Of a DNA stretch of 64,000 nucleotides, positions 45,406 to 52,919 are shown piece after piece. This DNA is from Limibacillus sp. (GTDB lineage Bacteria > Pseudomonadota > Alphaproteobacteria > Kiloniellales > CECT-8803), in contig JARRJC010000006.1 in the NCBI GenBank assembly GCA_037379885.1, forward strand, positions 28,769 through 92,768, given 5' to 3'. The notes beneath the pieces were generated by a model, which worked only from the letters and a program-made list of their open reading frames with translations, did no database searches and was not told the origin of the DNA. Both the position numbers and the translations under genes were made by a program. The first letter of the stretch is position 1. Each line of letters starts with the position of its first letter.

Positions 45406-46620
45406 ATGTCGCTTTCACAGCCCAGTTCCGCGCGCTTGTCGCTGCTGTTCTCCTGCCTGGGGCACAGCTACATGCACCTGTTCGCCGCCTTCTATTTCGT
45501 CATCGTGGTGACGCTGGAGGAGGCCTGGGTATTGCCCTATGCCGATCTTCTGGAACTCTGGACGCTGGGCGCGCTTCTGATCGGCCTCGCCGCGCTGCCC
45601 GCGGGCTGGCTGGCCGACCGCTGGTCGGCGCCGGGCATGATGACCGTGATGTTCCTCGGCATGGGCGCCGCCTCCATCTTCTGCGGCTTCTCGGACGGCA
45701 CCACGGCGCTCTGGGTCGGGCTGACCGCCATCGGCCTGTTCGCCGCGATCTACCATCCGGTGGGCATCGCCTGGGTGGTGCGCTCGGCCAAGGAGCGGGG
45801 CAAGGCGCTGGGCATCAATGGCATCTTCGGCAGTTTCGGGATCGCCTCCTCGGCGCTGGTGGCCGGCGCGCTGATCGACGGCTTCGGCTGGCGTGCGGCC
45901 TTCATCGTGCCGGGCATTGTGTCGCTTCTGACCGGCTTTGCGCTCCTCTACTGCCTGGCGAGCGGCCGGGTCCGGGACGAGGCGGTGGATCAGGCGCCCG
46001 AGCAGCCTTCCAGCCGCTCCGACCGCATTCGCGCCTTCCTGCTCCTGATGCTCTCCATGTTCTGCATCGGTCTGGTGTTCCAGGCGACGCAGTCTTCGCT
46101 GCCCAAGCTCTTCGATCTGCGCTTGGGCCAGTACCTGGGTGAGGGAGCTCTGGGCGTCGGCGCGCTGGTGGCCGCGCTCTACACGGTGGGCGGCGCCATG
46201 CAGTACTTCGGTGGCCGCATCGCCGACCGGGTCAACGTCAAGCGGCTCTACCTGACCGGCCTTCTGCTCCAGGTTCCCTGCTACATGCTGGTCGCCTATT
46301 CGCTGGGTCTGCCGCTGGTGCTGGGGGCGCTGGGCGCGATCTTCCTGAACGCCTCGGTCCTGCCCGCGGAGAACATGCTGCTCGCGCGCTTCACGCCGCA
46401 GAAGCATCGCTCTCTCGCCTACGGCGCCAAGTTCGTCCTCGCCTTTTCCGCCGGCCCGCTGGCCGTGAAGCTGGTCGCCGCGGTGCAGGGAAACACGGGT
46501 GAGTTCACCTGGGTCTTCCTCTTCGCCACCATGGCGATGGCTGTCGCCTTCCTGGCCTCCAGCTTCATCCCGGACCGTCGGGACCGCCAAGCAGCACCGG
46601 CCGCCCAGCCGGCGGAGTAG
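45406..46620 (+). CDS. MFS transporter
   Basis: 404 residues, 12 hydrophobic segments. The N-terminal half has FSCLGHSYMHLFAAFYFVIV, and the MFS loop-2/3 motif LPAGWLADRWSAPGMMTVMF; a charged centre (RVRDEAVDQAPEQPSSRSDR) divides it from the second half with FGGRIADRVNVKRLYLTGLL. Histidines in helix 1 (GHSYMHL) and at IYHPVGIAWVV recall the Fosmidomycin-resistance/oxalate-type subgroup. Substrate not predictable. ATG 45406. Confidence 0.85.
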   Translation: MSLSQPSSARLSLLFSCLGHSYMHLFAAFYFVIVVTLEEAWVLPYADLLELWTLGALLIGLAALPAGWLADRWSAPGMMTVMFLGMGAASIFCGFSDGTTALWVGLTAIGLFAAIYHPVGIAWVVRSAKERGKALGINGIFGSFGIASSALVAGALIDGFGWRAAFIVPGIVSLLTGFALLYCLASGRVRDEAVDQAPEQPSSRSDRIRAFLLLMLSMFCIGLVFQATQSSLPKLFDLRLGQYLGEGALGVGALVAALYTVGGAMQYFGGRIADRVNVKRLYLTGLLLQVPCYMLVAYSLGLPLVLGALGAIFLNASVLPAENMLLARFTPQKHRSLAYGAKFVLAFSAGPLAVKLVAAVQGNTGEFTWVFLFATMAMAVAFLASSFIPDRRDRQAAPAAQPAE

Positions 46621-46644
46621 GGGCCTGCGGCCTTCTCGCCCGGA

Positions 46645-47914
46645 CTAAGACTTCGTCGCTTGGGCCAGGGACCTATCCAGGTCGGCGATCAGGTCCTCGA
46701 CGGTCTCCAGCCCGATGGAGAGACGGATCACGTCGTTGCCGGCGCCCGCCGCGTCGCGCTGCTCGTCCGTCAGCTGCCGGTGGGTGGTCGATGCCGGGTG
46801 CAGGATCAGCGAGCGCGTGTCGCCGATGTTGGCGAGGTGGCTGAAGAGGTTGACGCTCTCCACCAGCTTCAGCCCGGCTTCGTAGCCGCCTTTCAGGCCG
46901 AAGGTGAAGACCGAGCCGGCGCCCTTGGGCATGTACTTCTTCGCCAGCGCGTTATAGGGGCTGGATTTCAGGCCGGCATAGGACACCCAGGCAACCGCCT
47001 CGTGCTGCTCGAGGAACTCGGCCACCTTCTGCGCATTGGCGCAGTGCCGGTCCATGCGGAGAGCCAGCGTCTCGATCCCCAGAAGCGTCTCGAAGGCGTT
47101 CATGGGCGACAGCGTGGCGCCCAGGTCGCGCAGCCCCACGGCATGCGTGTGCATGGTGAAGGCCATGTCGCCGAAGGTCTCGTAGAAGATGAGGCTTGCC
47201 CCAGTCGAAGAAGCCGCTGTCGACCACCGCGCCGCCCATCGCCGTGCCGTGTCCTGACAGGAACTTGGTGGTGGAGTGGGTGATCAGGCTGGCGCCCCAC
47301 TCGAAGGGACGGCAGAGGTAGGGCGTGGCCATGGTGTTGTCCACGATCAGAGGTATCTCCGCTTCCTCCGCGATCTTGCCCAGCGTCTCCAGATCGGAGA
47401 TGACGCCGCCCGGGTTGGCCAGGGACTCGACGAAGATCGCCTTGGTCTTGGGGGTCAGCGCCTTGCGCACCTCCTCGGGCTCGTCCACGTCCACGAAGTC
47501 GCAGTGCCAGTCGAATTTCTTGAAGGTCTTGCCGAACTGGGTGATGGAGCCGCCGTAGAGCCGGGTTGCCGAGATGAAGCGGTCGCCCGGCTCCATGAGG
47601 GTGAAGAGGGCCAGCTGCTGGGCGGCGTGGCCCGACGCCGTGCAGGTCGATCCGCGCCCGTCCTCCAGGCTCGCGATGCGCTCCTCCAGGACCGCCACGG
47701 TGGGGTTTGTCAGACGCGAATAGAGGAAACCGAAAGCCTGCAGGTTGAAGAGCGAGGCGGCGTGATCGGCGTCGTGAAAAACATAGGAGGTGTTCATGAA
47801 GATCGGCGTCTGGCGCGCGCCGGTGATCGGCTCGGGCTGGCTGCCCGCATGGATCATCCGGGTCTCGAACCCGAACTCGGGCTCCGGGCGCTTGTTGTCG
47901 TCCTGTCCGCTCAT
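46645..47914 (-). pseudogene. O-acetylhomoserine sulfhydrylase-like gene, disrupted by a frameshifting deletion
   Basis: From ATG 47914 the frame encodes a good Cys/Met PLP enzyme N-terminus: FGFETRMIHAGSQPEPITGA, QTPIFMNTSYVFHDADHAAS, FLYSRLTNPTVAVLEERIAS and the PLP lysine in LITHSTTKFLSGHGTAMGGA, up to SGFFDWGK. At about 47190-47200 it shifts into nonsense. The C-terminal half resumes in another frame as LIFYETFGDMAFTMHTHAVG, LRDLGATLSPMNAFETLLGI and HLANIGDTRSLILHPASTTH, ending at 46645. Against MetY in this window about 15 residues (the FPxLxxPxPxYHG segment) are missing at the break. Either a real pseudogene or an assembly error. Confidence 0.88.
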
Positions 47915-47919
47915 CGCGT

Positions 47920-48417
47920 TTACACCTTCCGCCGTTTGGCCGTGATCACCCGGGAATTGAAACCGCCCCAGGAAAGCTCCGTATTGAGCCTGCCCCATTC
48001 GATCTTGGGGCAGCGGTCCATCACCACCTTCAGGCCGGCGGCCTCGGCCCGCGCCGCCGCCTCGTCATTGCGCACGGTGAGCTGCATCCAGATCACCTTG
48101 ATGCCCTTCTCTTTGGCCAGGGCGATGGCTTCGTCGGTGACCGGACCGGCGGCTTCCGAATTGCGGAAGATGTCCACCATCTCGAAAGGGCCGGGCGCCT
48201 CGGCGAGGCTGGCGTAGACCGTCTCGCCGAGGATCTCCTCGCCCGCTTCACGCGGGTTGATCGGGATCACCCGGTAGCCCTTCCCTTGAAGGTACTTCAT
48301 GGCGAAGTAGGAGGGCCTGGACCAGCGGGAGGAGGCACCGACCATCGCGATGGTCTTGGTCTCCCGCAGAATGTTCAGGATATCGCCGTTGCGATAGGTG
48401 AGGGGCGTCTGGCTCAT
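47920..48417 (-). CDS. CoA-binding domain protein (YccU type)
   Basis: 165 residues with a Rossmann-like CoA-binding fold: IAMVGASSRWSRPSYFAMKY, GYRVIPINPREAGEEILGET and VIWMQLTVRNDEAAARAEAA, ending CPKIEWGRL (the conserved motif of the family). Members bind CoA; function is not defined. ATG 48417 (MSQTPLTYRN). It lies just upstream of, and 5 bp from, the broken sulfhydrylase gene, a pairing common in alphaproteobacteria. Confidence 0.88.
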   Translation of the reverse strand: MSQTPLTYRNGDILNILRETKTIAMVGASSRWSRPSYFAMKYLQGKGYRVIPINPREAGEEILGETVYASLAEAPGPFEMVDIFRNSEAAGPVTDEAIALAKEKGIKVIWMQLTVRNDEAAARAEAAGLKVVMDRCPKIEWGRLNTELSWGGFNSRVITAKRRKV

Positions 48418-48440
48418 GAATGCCTTCTTCGGGGCCGCGC

Positions 48441-49220
48441 TCAGGCGTCCTGCCACTGGGGTTTGCGTTTCTCGATGAAGGCGTCGATGCCTTCCTCGGC
48501 GTCCTTGGCGAGCATGTTCTCGACCATGACCTGAGCGGTATAGGCGTAGGCGTCCTCCAGGTCCATCTCCGCTTGCCGGTAAAAGGCCTCCTTGCCGATC
48601 TTCAGGACATGGGAGGACTTGGATTTCACCTTATCCGCCCAGGCCTCGACCGCGCCGTCCAGGTCTTCTTCCGGCACCGCTTGGTTGATCAGGCCGAAGG
48701 AAAGCGCGGTCTCGGCGTCGATCATCTCGCCCGTCAGCAGCATCTGCATGGCCTGCTTGCGCCCGACGTTGCGGGAAAGGGCGACCATGGGCGTGGAGCA
48801 GAACAGGCCGATGTTGACGCCCGGCGTGCCGAAGCGCGCCGTCTTGCTGGCCGCCGCCAGATCGCAGCTCGCCAGCAGTTGGCATCCGGCGGCCGTGGCG
48901 ATGCCATGCACCCGGGCGATTACCGGCTGGGGCTGGCGCACGACAGTCAGCATCATGCGGCTGCAGGCCTTGAAGGTCTCCTGATAGAAGGCCTTGGTCG
49001 GGGTTCCGCGCAGCTCCTTCAGGTCGTGGCCCGCGCAAAAGCCCTTGCCGGCGCCCGCGATCACGACGGCGCGGACCGAGCGGTCGCCGGCGATCTTATC
49101 GAGCTCGTCACTGACGGTCTCCATAAGCCCGAGGGACAGCGCGTTGTAGGCCTGCGGGCGGTTCAAGGTCAGCCAGGCGACGCCCTCGCGATCCTCGCGG
49201 TTCAGCAGCTGATCGGTCAT
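48441..49220 (-). CDS. Enoyl-CoA hydratase/isomerase family protein
   Basis: 259 residues. Crotonase motifs are WLTLNRPQAYNALSLGLMET, GKGFCAGHDLKELRGTPTKA, HGIATAAGCQLLASCDLAAA (oxyanion hole) and ARFGTPGVNIGLFCSTPMVA. The region where hydratases carry both catalytic glutamates reads AAGCQLLAS and GVNIGLFCS, so the usual glutamate pair is not evident, as in ECHDC3-like proteins; hydratase activity is therefore doubtful. RBS GAGGAGGCACC before ATG 49220. First gene of the minus unit running to the pseudogene. Confidence 0.86.
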   Translation of the reverse strand: MTDQLLNREDREGVAWLTLNRPQAYNALSLGLMETVSDELDKIAGDRSVRAVVIAGAGKGFCAGHDLKELRGTPTKAFYQETFKACSRMMLTVVRQPQPVIARVHGIATAAGCQLLASCDLAAASKTARFGTPGVNIGLFCSTPMVALSRNVGRKQAMQMLLTGEMIDAETALSFGLINQAVPEEDLDGAVEAWADKVKSKSSHVLKIGKEAFYRQAEMDLEDAYAYTAQVMVENMLAKDAEEGIDAFIEKRKPQWQDA

Positions 49221-49336
49221 GGTGCCTCCTCGTTCAAAACAGACTCTCGATTTGGACCCTAGGCAATGGCGCTTTCAAGGGGTATCAGGATAGCCCCTCC
49301 GGGGAAAGGGTCCGGCGGTTCAACGGGAGGCAGGCG

Positions 49337-49768
49337 TTGGTCAAGATCACCAAGGAAGAGGTCGCGGAGATCATCGGGACGGAGCTGCCCTGGGCGGTCC
49401 AACTGAATCTGGAGACCGAGGAGATCGGGGAGGGCTGGTGCCGCGTGCGCCTGCCGCACCAGGATCTGCATCTTAGGCCCGGGGGCACCATTTCCGGCCC
49501 CTCCATGATGACGGTCGCCGATTTTGCGCTCTACGTGGCCGTGATGTCTGCGATCGGACGGGTCGAGCTGGCGGTGACCACCAACCTTTCGATCAACTTC
49601 CTGCGGCGCCCCAAGCCCGGCGACATCCTGGCCGAGGCGCGGCTGATGAAGCTGGGCCAGCGCTTGGCGGTGGGGGAGGTGCACCTGCGCTCCGAAGGCG
49701 CGGACGAGCAGCACCTGGTCGCCCATGCCACCGGGACCTATTCCATTCCGCCGAGCGAACAGCGATAA
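49337..49768 (+). CDS. PaaI-type hotdog thioesterase
   Basis: 143 residues of the hotdog fold: LPHQDLHLRPGGTISGPSMM on the active-site helix, TNLSINFLRRPKPGDILAEA, and LVAHATGTYSIPP at the end. It should hydrolyse an acyl-CoA. TTG 49337 is the start, with GGGAGGCAGGC just upstream. It is divergent to the enoyl-CoA hydratase gene and upstream of rplM. Substrate unknown. Confidence 0.85.
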   Translation: MVKITKEEVAEIIGTELPWAVQLNLETEEIGEGWCRVRLPHQDLHLRPGGTISGPSMMTVADFALYVAVMSAIGRVELAVTTNLSINFLRRPKPGDILAEARLMKLGQRLAVGEVHLRSEGADEQHLVAHATGTYSIPPSEQR

Positions 49769-49770
49769 TG

Positions 49771-49790
49771 TGGGGTAATAAGATACCCCA
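49771..49790. repeat. Inverted repeat TGGGGTA-N6-TACCCCA
   Basis: Perfect 7-bp arms (49771-49777, 49784-49790) directly after the thioesterase stop and 35 bp before the rplM promoter. It lacks a T-run, so it may be a weak terminator or an operator. Confidence 0.6.
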
Positions 49791-49824
49791 TTGATAAGTT
49801 ACTCTTTTTCGGCGCTAAATTCCG

Positions 49825-49853
49825 TTGACAGAGGGATGGCGCTTCTTTAAACA
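49825..49853 (+). promoter_or_regulatory. rplM-rpsI promoter
   Basis: Consensus TTGACA (49825-49830), 17-base spacer, TAAACA (49848-49853). It would give a leader of about 100 bases that contains a GAGCGG/CCGCTC hairpin (49866-49871, 49882-49887). A weaker alternative is TTGATA (49791) with CTAAAT (49815). The promoter overlaps an interrupted dyad, CCGTTG...CAACGG (49822-49827, 49861-49866). Confidence 0.75.
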
Positions 49854-49961
49854 GCGCATCCAACGGAGCGGACCGGAAGGCCCGCTCCCTGATGTTTTTG
49901 AAGGTTCCGAAGGGGCGGCGGCGCTGCTGCCTGAGGAGCGGTCTTCCAAGGAGCAAGAACC

Positions 49962-50426
49962 ATGAAAACCTACTCCGCCAAGCCGGCCGAGGTAGAGAAG
50001 AAGTGGGTGCTCGTCGACGCCGAGGATATCGTTCTCGGGCGTCTGGCCACGCAGGTCGCCGTGATCCTGCGCGGTAAGCACAAGCCCAGCTTCACTCCGC
50101 ATGTGGATTGCGGCGACAACGTCGTCGTGGTCAACGCCGAAAAGGTCAAGCTGACCGGCAACAAGCTGACCGACAAGAAGTTCTACTGGCACACCGGCCA
50201 TCCGGGCGGCATCAAGGAGCGCTCCATGGAGCAGATCCTCGATGGCGCGCATCCCGAGCGCGTGGTGATGAAGGCCGTCGAGCGCATGCTGCCCAAGGGC
50301 CCGCTCGGCCGTCAGCAGATGAAGAACCTGCGGGTCTACGCCGGCACCGAGCATCCCCATGAAGCGCAGCAGCCCGAGGTCCTGGACCTCGCCGCCCGCA
50401 ACGTGAAGAACAAGAGGAGCGCCTGA
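49962..50426 (+). CDS. rplM: 50S ribosomal protein L13
   Basis: 154 residues: [60 protein letters not shown] and [37 protein letters not shown] before ATG 49962. First gene of the rplM-rpsI operon. Confidence 0.98.
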   Translation: MKTYSAKPAEVEKKWVLVDAEDIVLGRLATQVAVILRGKHKPSFTPHVDCGDNVVVVNAEKVKLTGNKLTDKKFYWHTGHPGGIKERSMEQILDGAHPERVVMKAVERMLPKGPLGRQQMKNLRVYAGTEHPHEAQQPEVLDLAARNVKNKRSA

Positions 50427-50428
50427 TC

Positions 50429-50914
50429 ATGGCCGAGGAACAGACCCTCAATGACCTCTCCGATCTGGGCGACGCCACCGGCGCCGTTTCCGGCGAGGGC
50501 GAACTGCGCGAGCAGATCATCGACGCCCAGGGCCGCGCCTATGCGACCGGCCGCCGCAAGAACGCCATCGCCCGCGTCTGGATCAAGCCGGGCAGCGGCA
50601 AGGTCACCGTCAACGGCAAGGACCAGACGGTCTTCTTCGCCCGCCCGGTGCTGCGCATGATGATCAGCCAGCCTTTCCAGGTGGCGGGCCGCAGCGACCA
50701 GTACGACGTGGTCTGCACGGTCACGGGCGGCGGACTTTCCGGTCAGGCCGGCGCCGTTCGCCACGGAATTTCCCAGGCGCTGATGCGCTATGAGCCGGAG
50801 CTGCGCGCCGTGCTCAAGAAGGAAGGCTTCCTGACCCGCGACAGCCGCGCGGTGGAGCGCAAGAAGTACGGCCGCGCCAAGGCCCGCCGTTCCTTCCAGT
50901 TCTCCAAGCGTTAA
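50429..50914 (+). CDS. rpsI: 30S ribosomal protein S9
   Basis: 161 residues. About 30 extra acidic N-terminal residues ([20 protein letters not shown]), usual in alphaproteobacteria, precede the core: [40 protein letters not shown] and the basic tail [18 protein letters not shown]. Starts 2 bases after the rplM stop. Confidence 0.98.
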   Translation: MAEEQTLNDLSDLGDATGAVSGEGELREQIIDAQGRAYATGRRKNAIARVWIKPGSGKVTVNGKDQTVFFARPVLRMMISQPFQVAGRSDQYDVVCTVTGGGLSGQAGAVRHGISQALMRYEPELRAVLKKEGFLTRDSRAVERKKYGRAKARRSFQFSKR

Positions 50915-50942
50915 GCAGCAAGCTGAAAGACGCGAAGACGAC

Positions 50943-50970
50943 AGGGCCGCTCTCCGGAGCGGCCCTTTTT
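50943..50970 (+). terminator. Terminator of rplM-rpsI
   Basis: Stem AGGGCCGCT / AGCGGCCCT (50943-50951, 50958-50966), loop CTCCGG, followed by TTTTT. It lies 28 bases after the rpsI stop. Confidence 0.93.
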
Positions 50971-51088
50971 CGTGTATGCCCGGTTCCTTGATGCTACGGT
51001 TTTCCCGCAACTCGACCCGCGTTACTTGCTCGACAGGGGGCGCTTTCGGTGGGCGCAGTCCTCTGCCCGGTTGGATCGGAAACCTTTC

Positions 51089-51973
51089 ATGTTACTTGGC
51101 CGCTCCCGCAATCTGAAAGAAGCCGCGTCGGGGGATAAGACCTTCGTGCTCTGTCTCGGATCGCAGAAGTGCGGGACGACATGGCTCCATGACTACCTGA
51201 ACAGCCACCGCTTCGCCGATTTCGGGTTCGCCAAGGAGTATCACATCTTCGATTGCGTCCATGTGAAGCCCTGGTCCAAGGGCAAGGAGGCGGCGATTCA
51301 GCGCTTGCTGGACGATGTGCAACAGCAGCCGGCGAAAATCAGATACCGGGTCATCCAGCGGGTGAACTTCATGGTGAACCCGGAATCCTACTTCGACTAC
51401 TTCACCGGCCGTTTGTCCAAACCCGGCATCCGTTTGACCGGCGACATGACTCCGGCCTACTCGGCCTTGCCGGTCCAGGTGCTAAAGCTCATCAAGGACG
51501 GGTTCGAAGAGCGCTCCATAGCGGTGCGTCCTCTGCTTTTGATGCGCGACCCTGTCTATCGTCTGCAGTCCATGGTCCGGATGACCTTCAAGAAGAAAGG
51601 GGTGACGCCGACCAGGGATCAAGAACTGGCTGCCATGAAGGCCAACCAGTTGAAGCCCGGAGATTTCTTGCGGGCCGACTATCCGGAAATCGTGAAGCGG
51701 GCCAGATCGGTCTTCGGCGAGGAGGGTGTCTACATCGATCTCTTCGAGCGTCTCTTCAGCGACCGGACGCGCGAGGAACTGGGCGCTTATCTCGGCCTTC
51801 CCTTGAAGGCCCCAAAGATCCACGACCTGAAGAATGTATCGAAAACGGAGAACTCCCTGACCAAAGAGGAATACGATGAATTCAGGGGGCGCTACCAAGA
51901 GCTCTATTCCCGCACGGGAAAGATCACCGGCCTGGATACGGATCGCTACTGGTGCTTCAAGGAGGGCGCCTAG
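51089..51973 (+). CDS. Sulfotransferase-domain protein
   Basis: 294 residues. The PAPS 5'-phosphosulfate loop is LCLGSQKCGTTWLHDYLNSH near residue 20, the catalytic-helix region follows (FGFAKEYHIFDCVH), and the 3'-phosphate motif is LLLMRDPVYRLQSMVRMTFK. This fits bacterial sulfotransferases of glycans or lipids. The ATG at 51089 is preferred: the frame extends up to 50972 but that start is in the rpsI terminator. Its base composition is visibly less GC-rich than its neighbours (for example AAGAATGTATCGAAAACG), and it sits alone between housekeeping genes, which suggests transfer. Confidence 0.78.
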   Translation: MLLGRSRNLKEAASGDKTFVLCLGSQKCGTTWLHDYLNSHRFADFGFAKEYHIFDCVHVKPWSKGKEAAIQRLLDDVQQQPAKIRYRVIQRVNFMVNPESYFDYFTGRLSKPGIRLTGDMTPAYSALPVQVLKLIKDGFEERSIAVRPLLLMRDPVYRLQSMVRMTFKKKGVTPTRDQELAAMKANQLKPGDFLRADYPEIVKRARSVFGEEGVYIDLFERLFSDRTREELGAYLGLPLKAPKIHDLKNVSKTENSLTKEEYDEFRGRYQELYSRTGKITGLDTDRYWCFKEGA

Positions 51974-51979
51974 GCGTCC

Positions 51980-52222
51980 CTAGGCGAAGGCTTTGAAGGT
52001 GATGAGCGTGAAGGTGTCGCGCACGCCGTCCAGGGTCTGGAGCTTGTCGGTCACGAAGTGGCCGATATCGGAGTCTTCCGGCAAGTAGCACTTGATCAGC
52101 AGATCGTACTGGCCTGACGTCGAATAGACCTCCGACACCTCCTCCAGCGTGTCCACCGCATCGGCGGCCACGTCATAGGCGCGGCCCAGGTCGCATTTCA
52201 CCATGACGAAGATGGCGCGCAT
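51980..52222 (-). CDS. Stand-alone Lrp/AsnC ligand-binding (RAM) domain protein
   Basis: 80 residues: AIFVMVKCDLGRAYDVAADA, VYSTSGQYDLLIKCYLPEDS and LDGVRDTFTLITFKAF, which is the RAM/AsnC effector domain without a helix-turn-helix. ATG 52222 follows GGGAGGC. Such proteins bind amino acids and may modulate Lrp-family regulators by mixed assembly. The 3' end is 6 bp from the convergent sulfotransferase gene. Confidence 0.88.
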   Translation of the reverse strand: MRAIFVMVKCDLGRAYDVAADAVDTLEEVSEVYSTSGQYDLLIKCYLPEDSDIGHFVTDKLQTLDGVRDTFTLITFKAFA

Positions 52223-52355
52223 GGGGCTTTTGCCTCCCTTTCCTTGCGTTCCGGCGCTTGCTTCCCCTAAATACAGCAATCCATCAGGGGCGGCAAAGCC
52301 TTAGCCGCCGAGCCCGATTGGGCATCATCAGCAGCAGGGGGAAAGAGACACCGCC

Positions 52356-52907
52356 ATGGCCGGACTGATCAAGACATTCCGCGGAGTGACGCCCAGAATC
52401 CACGAGAGCGCCTTCATCGCCGACGACGCGGTCGTCATCGGCGACGTGGAGATCGGCCCCGAATCCTCCGTCTGGTATGGCTGCGTGATCCGTGGTGACG
52501 TCAACAGCATCCGCATCGGCGCGCGCACCAACATCCAGGACGGCACGGTCATCCACTGCAATCAGGACCGCAGCGGCGACTACCGCGAGACCGGGGGCGG
52601 CGTGCCGACCCATATCGGGGACGACATCACCATCGGCCACATGGCGCTGCTGCACGCCTGCACGCTGGAGAGCGGGTGCTTCATCGGCATGCGCTCGGTG
52701 GTGATGGACGAAGCGCTCGTGGAAGGCGGCGCCATGGTCGCGGCCGGCGCGGTGGTGACGCCGCGCAAGCGGGTGGAGAGCGGCCAGCTTTGGACCGGTA
52801 GCCCCGCCAAGTACGCCCGCGACCTGAACGAAGCGGAACGCGCCTTCTTCCCCAAGTCGGTCGAGGGTTACGTCAACCTCGGTCAGCAACACAAGCGCGG
52901 CGGCTGA
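52356..52907 (+). CDS. Gamma carbonic anhydrase family protein
   Basis: 183 residues of left-handed beta-helix hexapeptides: VVIGDVEIGPESSVWYGCVI, RGDVNSIRIGARTNIQDGTV and HIGDDITIGHMALLHACTLE. The zinc histidines are in VIHCNQD and TIGHMALLHACTL (HxxxxH), as in YrdA/PaaY/Cam-type enzymes. It may hydrate CO2 or act as a CoA-linked thioesterase/acyltransferase. RBS AGGGGGAAAGAG before ATG 52356. Confidence 0.9.
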   Translation: MAGLIKTFRGVTPRIHESAFIADDAVVIGDVEIGPESSVWYGCVIRGDVNSIRIGARTNIQDGTVIHCNQDRSGDYRETGGGVPTHIGDDITIGHMALLHACTLESGCFIGMRSVVMDEALVEGGAMVAAGAVVTPRKRVESGQLWTGSPAKYARDLNEAERAFFPKSVEGYVNLGQQHKRGG

Positions 52908-52919
52908 CGCCTCTTTCGG

